DNA from: Liopterus haemorrhoidalis
Taxonomy: Eukaryota; Arthropoda; Insecta; Coleoptera; Dytiscidae
Assembly (NCBI GenBank): GCA_963971575.1
Contig: OZ020618.1
Location: forward strand, 50,172,509-50,236,508
Direction of reading: 5' to 3'
DNA length: 64,000 bases
Shown here: positions 1 through 10,192 of the stretch, piece after piece
Layout: the number at the start of each line of letters is the position of its first letter
How positions within the stretch are numbered: the stretch's first letter is position 1
The notes under the pieces: model-generated
The model's input: only the letters and a program-made list of their open reading frames with translations
What the model was told of the DNA's origin: nothing
The model's database searches: none
Program-made: the position numbers and the translations under genes

Positions 1-346
1 TATGTCCATTTCACATGGAATTAATACATTTGTAATTTTCAAATTATAAAACTTGTTTTTAAACGAACATTTTGAAGAATTATTTTTACTCTAACAAAAA
101 ATAAAACCTTATTATAACCAAACGTGACGCATGGAATCTATGATTAAGTGTCAAATAAACACTCTCCTAGAAAAATGTGTCCAGACATCTTATACAAGAT
201 TTAGTTTTTCATGAAAATATCAATAGTGGGTATGCTCTCCATTACTTTACACTTTTAACACTTCTGGAAAGACTTTCCAGCAATTTTTGAATGTCTGATG
301 CAGTATTCAACTCCATTCTTCGAGAATGTAAGGACATAATTTTAGT
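1..346. other. AT-rich stretch, probably decayed LINE
   Basis: No open reading frame of note. It lies directly upstream of a recognisable RNase H fragment in the same orientation and is probably the more decayed upstream part of that LINE, but no motif can be read. Confidence 0.3.
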
Positions 347-669
347 AAGGTTAATGAATTGTCTGATATAGCTGCAAAAGCCGCTTCCCACAGACCAATG
401 ATTGATTTCAGATTTCCAGTTGGCGCAAAGGGTTATCTGCAAATTCTGGTATTAGCCAAATGGCAACATAATTGGGACAGCATACAAACTATGAAGTTTA
501 GATATAGGGAGATGTTAAACTATTGAGTTTTCCCTCAGGATTAACCAAAGGGAAGAACCCACCATCACACGCCTTCGTATAAGTCACTGTTGGTGGACCC
601 GGACACCTCCTCCAAGGTGAAGGGTCGCCTATTTGTGAGACGTGTAATACAGATTTATCGTAGTTTATA
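347..669 (+). pseudogene. LINE RNase H / C-terminal fragment
   Basis: One frame reads NELSDIAAKAASHRPMIDF and runs on to LAKWQHNWDS, which fits the end of an RNase H domain and the linker after it in I/Jockey-type non-LTR retrotransposons. After frameshifts the usual ITRLRI motif appears near 566, then a Cys knuckle, ICETCNTDLS. The protein would copy retrotransposon RNA. The fragment is cut by the insertion at 670; sequence after 3030 can be read as a faint continuation (KILLSY resembling the usual K-H-I-L-L motif). Stops and frameshifts make it dead. The clade is uncertain. Confidence 0.6.
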
Positions 670-1109
670 AAGGGTGTTTTTTTGAAACGCCGCACCTTGA
701 ATAACTCCATTATTTTAAGAAATATAAAAAATTCTTCAGAAAAAAGGTTACACTAGACAAAATGGGCCACTTATGAACTATAATAAGAATTCTGCATCAA
801 TTTCAACTTTGGATTCAACAGAAATTGTTTCAACTTTTTATCTAGCATAGGGAATCTGTACTTTAATTTTTTTTCCTGAAAGTACATTAATTCAGATTTA
901 TAAGGATATCAAAATATCATACTTTAATTTTAACCATTTCAAAATGGCGACCATTTATTTACAAAATAATAAATAATAATAAATCGTACAAAGTTAAACA
1001 TAGCAAGCTTTGAAAATGATTTTGTTACATAAAAAAAAAAACAAATAAAACCTGCAAATTTTTTGCCTGTTAGTACGAGTTTGATATTAAAGGTGATAAG
1101 ATCAAATCG

Positions 1110-1340
1110 TTTGTAATTATAGCTTACGTACGTTATTCAAATGAAGAAATGAGAGATATGGTTCTGACATTCGAGGAATGTTAAATTCTGTTAGGGCCCA
1201 GTAACTCTACCAAGAAAGGTATCCTGAAGGTAAAGGTTAGAAAACTTAGAACATAGGGTAAGAACAGACATCCGGGAAATTCAAGAGTATACCCTTCTAA
1301 ATGTAATGGAAGAGATTTTATTACAAATGAGATAATGTGT
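1110..1340 (+). pseudogene. Transposase N-terminal HTH remnant (DUF4817-like)
   Basis: One frame reads YSNEEMRDMVLTFEEC; a shifted frame continues NSVRAQ, stop, LYQERYPEG. This matches the layout of the first helix-turn-helix of DUF4817-type transposases (tyrosine start, charged helix, N-S-x-R-A-A core, Y/F-P near the end). It lies in the loop of the long-inverted-repeat element, so it is probably that element's own transposase. At least one frameshift and one stop. No catalytic core is visible. Confidence 0.45.
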
Positions 1341-1401
1341 GGATAACAACAGCGGTCATATTGAATATTTGTAAATTTTCCTTAGTTTATTACTAACATT
1401 A

Positions 1402-1676
1402 TAGTTGATAGGTAATGGGATTCGGACCAGTCAGAAAATAAAACAAAATTTATTAATTTCGCTAACGTTTCGATTTAATTTAAATCGTCATCAGAGCTTA
1501 GTTAACTAGTCACGATATAAAATAACAATTTAAAATTAATAAAAAACACATCATATCTTCCGATCATTGAACTTAGAGATGAAGAAGCTCTGATGAAGAT
1601 TTAAATTAAATCGAAACGTTAGCGAAGCTAAAAAAAATGTTTTTTTTTCTGACTGGTCCGAATCCCATATCAACTA
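1402..1676. repeat. Palindromic MITE, ~90-bp inverted repeats
   Basis: The arms are near-perfect inverted copies: GGGATTCGGACCAGTCAG near 1418 recurs inverted near 1650, and TTCGCTAACGTTTCG near 1458 recurs inverted near 1608. TA stands outside both ends (1400-1401, 1677-1678). No coding capacity. It sits in the loop of the 670-3028 element and so is younger than it, unless it was part of the original element. Confidence 0.75.
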
Positions 1677-1966
1677 TAATACTAACTTACGGAATCTAAT
1701 CAAGATTTTGTTTCCTAGTTGCATAATGTTATATCTTTTTATAATTTAGTTTCTACGATTTTTATGTTATTTATTATTTTGTAAATAAATGGTCGACATT
1801 TTCAAATGGTTCAAATTAAAGTATGATATTTTGATATCCTTGCAAAGCTGATTTAATTTACTTTCAAAAATAATAAATAAATAAATAAAGTACCGATTCC
1901 CTATGCTAGATAAAATGTTGAAACAATTTCCGCTGAAACCGGAAATGATGCAGAATTCTTATTATA

Positions 1967-2900
1967 ACACTTCACTCAATAAGTCTCCGGTCTGACATAT
2001 ATATGGCAACACTGTTGACAGACCCATATGCTTTCTAGATAGTACCAACCTTCAAACGATACGTGTGAAAATTTCATGACATTCTGACAATTAGTTTAGA
2101 GGTTACAGTGGTTTTGGTGACCAGTTTTGTAATTTTCAAAAGAATGGATAAAAAAGAATTTCGTGTGATGATTAAACATTGTTTTTTGATGGGAAAAAAA
2201 TACTTTTGAAGCCGAACAGTGGCTTGATAAGCATTACGGACTGCACCAGGCAACTCAACTATTACTGATTGGTATGCTGACTTAAAATTAATTAATTAAT
2301 TTTAATTTTTATATTTTACGAGTGTTGGAATGAATGCATCACTCTTGAAGGAGAGTATGTTTATTTATTTATTTATTTATTTGTTTATTGGCTACACAAC
2401 AGGATAACTAAAGTTAATTTTCCCAATAATAGTGTACCACAGTAAAATTACAAAAAAAAATTTACAAAAATGTACAATTCGTAAGTATTTACATATACAT
2501 ATTATGGTAACAAAACAAGTATAAAGTATTGTGAAAATATTGTGATAATAAGAATAAACATAGCAAATTAGAAAGTATTACAACAATCTATGGAAACAAT
2601 TATTCATATTTTTATTATAACGTAATAGAATTGAGTTTATCGAAACCTTTAGCATGCTTTTTAAGGCATATTAAAGAACATGACAGTATATCTATGCTAG
2701 GACTCAGTTCGTTAACAGCATTGCTAATTCTCGCAATGGGCGAGTTTAGTCCCAAATTGGAATTACTGAACTGGTTATACAAAAGTTTTTGAGTTCTCAG
2801 AGTATACGATGAATCTCAAAGTATGTTGATGAATAAAGTCGAATTTCTAAAAAAAAAAATGTTTTTCTTAGTTAGACCGGAGATTTGTTGAGCGAAGTGA
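1967..2900 (+). mobile_element. mariner element, decayed
   Basis: The terminal inverted repeats (about 28 bp) contain TCTCCGGTCT and are flanked by TA (1965-1966, 2901-2902). A start codon at 2144 gives MDKKEFRVMIKHCFLMGK, a classic mariner transposase N-terminus; one extra A in an A-run then breaks the frame, and a trace of S-T-I-T-D-W-Y-A follows near 2260. The rest of the gene is missing and a LINE 3' end occupies its place. The element sits in the right arm of the 670-3028 element. Confidence 0.8.
2356..2812 (-). pseudogene. LINE C-terminus with 3' UTR and TAAA-type tail
   Basis: On the minus strand a frame of about 64 codons ends at 2615 and reads SYTLRTQKLLYNQFSNSN, then LNSPIARISNAVNELS. 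Such R-T/S-Q-K-L and N-S-P-I-x-R-x-x-x-x-x-N motifs are typical of the last residues of Jockey/CR1-like LINE ORF2 proteins. A short UTR follows, then a (TAAA)n tail at 2356-2382. Only the 3' end is present, as expected for a 5'-truncated LINE insertion. It lies inside the mariner at 1967-2900. Confidence 0.65.
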
Positions 2901-3030
2901 TAGTCGTTCCTTTTGACGGGCCTTTAGTCGGGCCCTTTTGTCTAGTTTAACTTTTCATTTGAAGAATTTTTTTTATATCTTAAAATAAAGGAGTTATTCG
3001 AGGTGCGGCGTTTCAAACAAACATCCTGTA

Positions 3031-3778
3031 TATGTAAAATTTTGTTGTCGTACCTTACTATTGAATATTTTATTGTGACTTTTCAAACTGAAGAGAAATG
3101 CAACCAGTTAGATAGAAAGATATCGTAAATTTAAAAAAAAATAAATAATTAAAATTTAAATAAATCGTTTAATAATTTGAAACAAAGTATATTAGAAATC
3201 TTGCAATAACTATGCTGTTTTTAAATATGTACCATTAGAATTATAACTGTGTTTTATGCCCACGAAATCCTTAAGTTAGTTATAGTTGTATCTAAAATCT
3301 GTAGTTCAAAGTTGAAGTGTCGGTCTATCCAAACCACGTTAACCCATGTGGTTGCCATCCCACATGCATTAAAACTAATTTATCTAACCTCCAAACATCC
3401 TAAAGTAAGACCCTTTATTTTCTTAAATAATTAACTCCTAACAATTGTATATTCATATTAATTAATTTAACATTTAATTATTTAATAAGGTTTTGTTTAA
3501 ATTCATGTAAACGCCAACAAAGGCAATGTTTTTAGGAGTAGACGAACTGTTCCTTAATAATTAATTTAGTTTAACAAAGTACAAAAATAATTACACTCAA
3601 AATCAAGACTCAAACGAGCTAAAGTAGGATAGGGCAATTATCAGAAAACAACTTGCTTGAAAAGATACAGGGAAATAAGTTATCGACCTATTGAAAACAG
3701 TCATTCTAATTTTCGACATCATTTTACCAAGTAGTAAATTTCATTCTTTCCAATTTTCTTTTCAATTTTTACCGACCG
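3031..3778. other. AT-rich spacer
   Basis: The first ~90 bases may continue the LINE fragment cut at 669. The rest is AT-rich without recognisable motif; a 61-codon open frame here has no familiar feature. Confidence 0.3.
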
Positions 3779-3894
3779 CCTATATATAAGGGAGGTATTG
3801 TGATCATACCGATTTTGACATTTCGAGATTTCGATGGATTTCCACGAATTGAGGTCCCTACATAACGTTTCGACCATTTTTAGCATGTCTGTCG

Positions 3895-3928
<34 letters not shown>

Positions 3929-4450
3929 GTACACGTGCAGAGCAAATTCAGATAAAAGGATTTTTATGAAACTTCATATTTAAGCTTCTGCCATTAATGG
4001 CACGAGTTGATCAACTTTTGGTAAAAATCGGTTAACTAGAAATGGGAGTTTACTCGTGTCGGTTTTAAGATTTTTGCAAATATTTCACAACAGAGAAATA
4101 TTTCGAAAAAATTTATTTAGATAAAGTTGCTAGAAATTTGACTAAAAATGGAAGTTTACTTCGTGTCGATTTTAAGATTTTTGCAAATTATAGCAACAGA
4201 AATATATTTCGAAAAAATTTATTTTACAAAAGTTGCTATTAATGCGATAACTAATAACTTTTATTTGAGACGTTTTTTGATAAAACGAATTTTTTTTCAT
4301 ACTTATATGTAACGTTACAATGGTCATGATAAATAATATCTCTGTTAGAAAATATTAGGCCAAGTTATTTCTACTCTGCTTCTAGAATGTATTTTATACA
4401 AGTACTTTATGATGGTGGTTGGTTCTGTAGTGGCCACAGCTGATTTTTTT
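3779..4450 (+). repeat. Unclassified ~600-bp repeat A, copy 1
   Basis: Shares its order of blocks with 29446-30063 and 58740-59308: AAGGGAGGTATTGTGATCAT, GTCCCTACATAACGTTT, a degenerate GTCT/GTCC tract, TACACGTGCA (or close), GGTAAAAATCGGTT, and at the end GTGGCCACAGCTGATTTTTT. No inverted ends or coding capacity seen. This copy is longer because a fragment near 4030-4110 is partly repeated near 4140-4220. Minus-strand open frames through the tract are translation artefacts. Confidence 0.7.
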
Positions 4451-5299
4451 CTTTAAATTGCATAATAGAAACACGTTTTGTTTAAAAAATATTGTTTTTA
4501 AAATTTATAAAATATCCTTCGTAACAAAAACAATAATTAAAATTAATTTTTTTTTTAATACATCGTTCCTCTGTTCAATATTTTGAATAGGATAACTAAT
4601 TTTAATACTTAGAGGCTTAATAATAGCTTAAATTTAGCTATTATTTTCGTTGTTTTATTACAGTAATACGCTCCTACAAAAGAAAATAAATTTTATTTTT
4701 GTGACCTTTGCCATAGGTCATGGTTCAAAGAGTGTAATTCTTGGTACCTCGTCCTTCCAGCATTCGCAATCCTTTAACGACCATTTGTAAGCATACCACG
4801 AGTCCTTTTGTACTGCAGTCAACTTACTTTATATTGTCTGTGGCTATTTGGTGTTTTGGTAAAGGGTAATAAAAAGGATTTTAAATAAATTCATGATCAT
4901 AAAAAGCGATAAAAATGAAAGTGAAAATATGATATATAAGTAAGATCAGTGGTGTGCCCAAGAAAAATAGTTTTTCAATGGTCAGTACGCAGTAAAATAT
5001 AACCAGCCCACGGAAACTTAAAAATATGTAGCTAGCTAATTTATCTAACATTGTCCGAGTGATTATTTAAATAGATATGCTAGAATTGAAGACCAGACGC
5101 GTGTGCAAGAGAGATGCCCTCAGGTCTGACCGGCTCAGAAATGAGCAATTTCATTGTTGAATGAAGGTGAACGGTGTTAATACAGCCATCCAATTAACTA
5201 TTCAAGGAAAAGCCTGTCTTCTTGCTGTAATTTTCAAAATTATTTATACGTTTTAGTATAATTTAAAACAAAATTTTCAAAAAACCATCAACAATATTT
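4451..5299. other. Unassigned AT-rich stretch
   Basis: Nothing recognisable. A patch near 4700-4860 is less AT-rich but holds no open frame or known motif. Confidence 0.3.
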
Positions 5300-5605
5300 T
5301 TCACGCAGTTACTTTCGCTTGTTTCTAAATAGTAACTTAAAAATTTGGTCCAGATTGGTCAAAGAACCTAGGAGTGTTTTGATTTTATCTACGTAATCCT
5401 AGACACTTATATGCGCCATTACTTCCGCAGGATCTAAAGGAGTAATTGTGCAAAATTTGCTACAGATTGGTCAAAGGGTCTAGAAGTGTATAGAATTCTT
5501 TGGTTAAACCTACGAAATCCTAGATACTTCTGTGCACCATTACTTTCGCAGGATCCTAAGGAGTTTTAGTGCAAAATTTAGTCGGATGGTCAGCCTAAGA
5601 ATGTA
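5300..5605. repeat. Tandem repeat, ~2.3 units of 113-121 bp
   Basis: AAAATTTG(G/C) followed by AGATTGGTCAAAG recurs near 5340 and 5452, with a decayed third start near 5573. Each unit also holds CATTACTTYCGCAGGATC and a CTACG(T/A)AATCCTAGA block. A related single unit lies at 51665-51800, so the family is dispersed. Confidence 0.7.
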
Positions 5606-5692
5606 TAGCGGACCAATAATTTTCCTCTTTTATATAAATATATAGAGACTCTTTATTAAAACTTTTAAAATTTTCAACATTATTTTCTTAAG

Positions 5693-6500
5693 TGATGAAT
5701 CTCGTGAAGGTAGACTAAAATCGGTTGTGATTCAAAGAAACATCGATGCTGTGCGCAAAATGTTTGAAGAAGATCGGCATGTGGCCTACCGTGAGATTGA
5801 GGCATCCTTTGGCATATCGCAGACTGCAATACATTCGATTTTGCACGAACATTTAGCTGTGAAAAAGATTTGTTCCCGATGGATTCCGCATATTTTGACC
5901 CAGGCTCAAAAAAAGGCTCGTGTTGACTGTTGTAAGGGAACGTTAAAATTATTCAACCTAGGCACTGCAATATCCGTATACAGCATCGTTAGAGGTGACG
6001 AAACTTGGGTTTATTCATATGAACCGGAAACTAAGCAACAATCCACTGTTTGGGTCTTCCAGGACGAACCGAAACCCACAAAATTTGTTCGTTCACGAAG
6101 CACTTCCAAGAAAAAGAGCGCTTGTTTCTTCGGTTACACTGGACATGTCGCAACCATTCCTTTAGAGGATCGGAGAACAGTTAATGCTGAATGTCAGGAA
6201 AAACAACCAAAAACTTCGCATCATTTCTCATCATGACAATGCAAGCTCCCACACAGCACGTCAAACAATTGATTAATTGAAGGAGAAAAACATCGAATTA
6301 ATGTCTCATTGCCCATATGCACCAGATTTATCTCCAAACGATTTTTTTTTTCCCCAATATCAAACAAAAAATGCGTGGACAGCGATTTTCATCACCTCAA
6401 AAACTGTTTAAGCCTTCGAAAACCATGTTTTTGAGATACCAACTTCAGAGTGGAAAAAATGTTTTGATAATTGGTTTGAACAAATGCAAAAGTGTATATA
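5693..6500 (+). pseudogene. mariner transposase, 5'-truncated
   Basis: The translation carries mariner landmarks in order: SDESREGR linker, HTH (EIEASFGISQTAIHSILHEH), RWIPH, the first catalytic Asp in GDETWVYSYEPE, WVFQDEPKPTK, then in other frames the second Asp (HHDNASSHTARQ) and the third (SPNDFFF). This is the DD34D arrangement. The N-terminal ~50 residues and both inverted repeats are absent. Frameshifts fall near 6190 and 6340, the latter in a T-run. Closest relatives here are the copies at 25279 and 47876. Confidence 0.88.
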
Positions 6501-7708
6501 AGTGTATTATGTGTTATTAAAAAATGTTACGATTTCCTGAAAGAAACAATAATGGATCATCTGTAGCAACCCGTTTCAAGACTACTTTAGCAGCGTGTTG
6601 TCGTCTAAACTCCATGGGTTTCTACATCAGAGGAAATTTGTTCACTTATATGTAGGGTATTTTGATTACAGCTCTCTAGAGGAGAAATCCTGGCAAAAGT
6701 TGCTTGCATCTTTTCAATGACGCTTTTGATAGACCTTTTTAAATAATTTCTTTACCGTTGGATGATATATCGTATTTATTAATGTGTCTTTCGTGTGTTT
6801 TTATATAATCCTGCAGTTGCTAAAGTTTTAAATGCTCTCAAAAATATATATGTACACTTGACGATGCATCTTCAAATCAAAAGTTAAATATTTTGCTAAT
6901 AATCAATTACCGAGAAGCTACTCCATTTTATTTGATATATATGTGAGTACGTAGTTTTTTTGTTGGTCTTTGGTAGAGGAATCAATCAGGAATCGAGTGG
7001 TTAACCTGGCTCGTATCTTATCAAGTAGAAAGTACTGACCTTTCAAGAGGAATCTACTGACATTTTTATAGCTGTTTACTCTTGAAACGTTAATAATTAA
7101 AATCAAACGAAATGAAAGAACGTAAACATACACCAGAGTTTCTCAATCAAAATCATTAAATAAATTAGTTAAAAACATATCAAAAAACATCCTAGTTCTT
7201 TTAATTAATGAGAAGTATTAATATGAGAAGAAAAATCTCCGCAACCAAGATGGTAGGACGGTATTAAAAGAATTGCGAGAAATTGTCTAAATTTAGCAAA
7301 AGACAATAAATAAAACATTTCTTTCATTTAATTTAATTTTTATTTTATATAGCACTCTGATCAGAGTTCCTTAGAATTGAAGAGGCGGAAAATGGAGTGG
7401 GTCTTTAAATTAATGTGACAAAACTAAACTAATTATGGCATCCACGGCTTCATGTGACCTCGTAAACATCATCGTCAGGGACTACAACAAAGTTAGTATA
7501 TTTGGGGAAGATTTTCTTGACCGACGCCATGAAATGTCTGAAAATTCACACTTTTTTATCAGTTGTCATATTTTTATCCCATATAGTTCCATAAATATGT
7601 CCAAATTTTGAGTACTCTAAAAAAATAGCCGTAATACTGACCATATTACTTCTGAATATACACAGATTGAAAATATGGTCATGAAACCTGACGAACCACA
7701 TACATAGA
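6501..7708. other. Unassigned AT-rich stretch
   Basis: No transposon end or domain found. A short minus-strand frame near 7430-7531 (starting MASVKKIFPKYTNF) looks mildly coding-like but is only about 26 codons and unrecognised. Confidence 0.25.
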
Positions 7709-7771
7709 CGAGGTGTGTTAATTAAGTAACCGTACTGATTTTTTATTTTGTATTTTTTCATACGAATAGAA

Positions 7772-8216
7772 TTACAATTCAATATTGTCTCCCTCAAAAT
7801 AACTTCCTTGGGAAGCCACACAGCGCTGGAGACGGTTCTTCCAATCCTCATAGCAGTGCTGGAACTCGGATACTAGAATAGCTATCAGCTGGTCGGTTAC
7901 AGACGTGTAAATGTTTTCGAGTGCCCCAAAATGATGTCCCTTGACGTGATTTTTCAATCTTGGGAAAAGGAAAAAGCCACAAGGACTCAAGTCAGGCGAA
8001 TAAGGAGGCTGAGGAGCTACAGGAATGTTATTACTGGCCAAAAATTCGTTTTATGAAATCAACTCTCTTCCTTCTGAAAATGCCTTAAACCACCAAAAAA
8101 CCTGGGTTCTTGACAAAACACTATCTCCGTAGGCCTGCTGAAGTTTTGCAAAAGTTTCCGTTGCCCAAGTCTGAAGCAAAATCTGATAGCACACCGTTGT
8201 TCGAAATGTCACTCAT
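7772..8216 (-). pseudogene. Internally deleted mariner transposase
   Basis: Read from 8216 downward, the N-terminal ~60 residues (ETFAKLQQAYGDS, then FKAFSEGRELIS) join directly to the C-terminal third (FLASNNIPVAPQPPYSPDLS). The first and second catalytic Asp regions are gone, and the third Asp position reads CGFF where relatives have CDFF. The C-terminal end, GSYFEGDNIEL, is complete. The protein cannot be active. The junction is the same as in the copy at 61429. Confidence 0.85.
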
Positions 8217-8235
8217 TAGAATGCACTAGAAAATA

Positions 8236-8444
8236 CGGAGTGATTATTTAATGGCGAGACGACGTCACTAGAAGTTTTAATAATTTGCCGTTTCATAAAC
8301 ATCGTAGCAGGCGATTATGCGCGCATGCGCATTATCTTTTTTTCTTCATAATCAAATTTTCTTCAAGGTTATTATAGTCATAGTATTCTGCTAGGAGGCA
8401 CGTAAAATTCGGTGGCGTCGTCTCGCCATTAAATAATCACTCTG
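8236..8444. repeat. 209-bp TA-flanked MITE
   Basis: Inverted ends read CGGAGTGATTATTTAATGGC and CAGAGTGATTATTTAATGGC, followed by GAGACGACG on both sides. TA duplicated at 8234-8235 and 8445-8446. No coding capacity. Tc1/mariner-type by TSD. Nested in the mariner 5' region. Confidence 0.85.
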
Positions 8445-8492
8445 TACTGTTTCACGAAAAAAATCGCTACGGACAACAAAATTACTCTATTG

Positions 8493-8624
8493 CAGCGATT
8501 CCCAAAATGTGCATCGCGGAAACATTTCAATATTCCTCCAACTACGTTAGTTAAACCAATATTTTGACTTGGGGCACCGCGGAAAAATCGGCCGCCGGGA
8601 ACTGAAAAAGTTTGGGAACCACTG
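8493..8624. repeat. 132-bp hAT-type MITE
   Basis: Ends CAGCGATTCCCAAA and, inverted, CAGTGGTTCCCAAA, the common hAT terminal pattern. Flanks CTCTATTG and CTCTAGCA share five of eight bases; related mariner copies without the insert read straight through ACTCTAGTAAGTT, which confirms an insertion here. Confidence 0.8.
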
Positions 8625-8757
8625 CTCTAGCAAGTTGAAACTCGTACTGAAGGCGTATTACATGTTCATCTACCTCCCCCTCCGAGTCCCGCGTCCCAAA
8701 TGTTGCCAGATCAAACGCATTGTTGCCAGTCAGGTTACTTAATTTACAAACCTCGTA

Positions 8758-9435
8758 AATGTATCGTATTTTTGTAAAATATATTTGTTTGTTTTACAAA
8801 TACAATTTGGTCATCAGCAGACAAGAGATAGCTTGCATCTATGTTTAAATAATTTAGTATTTTTCAAATCTGTAAATTCGCAGTATTAAAGAACAAGCAG
8901 CAATATTTCTAGATGTTTGGTTGTCTCTTCAATAAGACAACGTTACAGAATGGATTGTGGCCTTAATATGACCAAAACTTACTTTTTGCTCTTGTATTTC
9001 AGAAAGTGAAAGTGTGTGAATTCGAAATTTTAACCACAGATATTTTCAGGTCCGTACTGTTTTGATATTCTCCATATTTTCACGAATAAAAACTATAGAA
9101 TTTTACGTCTTTTTGAGGTCAACAGCAGTTTAAGTTTCAGTAAATCAAACAAACTTCAAAAACGTGTTTTTGCAAAAAAAGATCACTACATTTTATATAC
9201 TGCTAACTTTATACTTTTATACTAAAGTAAAATATATATTTATGACCATATTTTTCCGGGAATTTTCTAGATTTTCATTTTATATTATAAAGTAAACATG
9301 CTGCAGTTTTTTAAACAAATAAAATTATTCTCAGTGCCAACTAAAAGATCAGAGCTTTAGCATATGTAGAAAATGTTGTACAAGTAATTTAACAAAATTC
9401 AAGTTGTTAATTTATTTTTCTTTTATGAAACATCA
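8758..9435. other. Unassigned AT-rich stretch
   Basis: No open frame, inverted ends or known motif seen. Confidence 0.3.
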
Positions 9436-9640
9436 CTCATGTGTTTGTCTGTCTGTCTGACTGTTTGCTCGGTAGATATTGTAAACAACAGGATGAACAT
9501 AAAAAGTTGAAATTTGGCATGCTTGTACAACTCTTTGACGCACATATAGGAAAAGTTCAAAAAAACATAAAACAGGAAAATTATAATCAAATATGTATTT
9601 TTAAATTTTGAGTGGGGCGTCAAATGAAGCCCCTCACTCT
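9436..9640 (-). repeat. CAGA-tract repeat C, partial, minus orientation
   Basis: Read on the minus strand it matches 57120-57370: GGGCTTCATTTGA block, ACATATTTG, GTACAAGCATGCCAAATTTC, a degenerate linker, then a short CAGACAGACAGACA tract. The 3' hairpin seen in other copies is absent. Confidence 0.75.
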
Positions 9641-10192
9641 ATAGATATTCCAACTTTGGCGGTATTGGTTGGAAAATGTTTCTTTAGTATTTTTAGAATT
9701 TAGTTATTTTATAAAGTTTTTATATCTTACAAATAGGCACGTTTCGTACTTTCCTTTCCAAGAAACCATCTATCCCAATGGGCCATAAAGCATCTAGCCG
9801 CTACGGTTACTCAGGCTCTGAGTTAACATTAGATAGTTATCGGTACAACTTCATGCAGTCAACATCTTATCAGTCTCAAATACAAATTATTAAAAACCCT
9901 TTCACTGGCATATTTCATTTAAAATCCTGCAAATATTATAATCCCACACAATATTTTATTTTTGAAAAATCAAACATTTTTATGGAATTATAGTCAAAAA
10001 TGTGTCAAAAACTTTTGTCCCCTACACTATTTCCCAGAGAGGTTGATCTAAAAATTTAAAATACAGTGAATTTATTTTTTAATGCATGTACTATTTCATT
10101 ACCATGGATACAGTTTTTGACAGCAATATAAATCGTGTTCATTTTCATTTTCACCATAGAAAAAACTATCTTTGCTAGTAAAATCAAAATAT
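9641..10192. other. Unassigned stretch
   Basis: AT-rich; a 71-codon open frame at 9778-9993 has no recognisable feature. The part next to 10193 may be untranslated sequence of the adjacent transposase fossil. Confidence 0.25.

Larger units (their letters stand above)
670..3028 (+). mobile_element. Long-inverted-repeat TA element, Tc1/mariner-like
   Basis: The ends are inverted copies (left AAGGGTGTTTTTTTG, right read inward CAGGATGTTTGTTTG), then GAAACGCCGCACCT on both sides. The inverted match runs about 320 bp: left arm 670-990, right arm 1755-1966 plus 2903-3028, the right arm being split by a mariner. TA lies outside both ends (668-669, 3029-3030). The loop carries traces of a transposase N-terminus. 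This suggests a Tc1/mariner-superfamily element with very long inverted repeats. It inserted into a LINE fragment. Confidence 0.75.
7709..8755 (-). mobile_element. mariner deletion derivative with two nested MITEs
   Basis: The ends read inward CGAGGTGTGTTAATTAAG and CGAGGTTTGTAAATTAAG. TA is intact on the right (8756-8757) and has become GA on the left. The transposase is on the minus strand and lacks its middle. A 209-bp MITE (8236-8444) and a 132-bp hAT-type MITE (8493-8624) lie in the 5' untranslated region; without them the element would be about 700 bp. Relatives: 16509, 61429 and 63714. Confidence 0.87.

Noticed and set aside
5300..5605. CRISPR array
   Set aside because: Units are over 110 bp, adjacent, without unique spacers, in a eukaryotic context; no cas genes.
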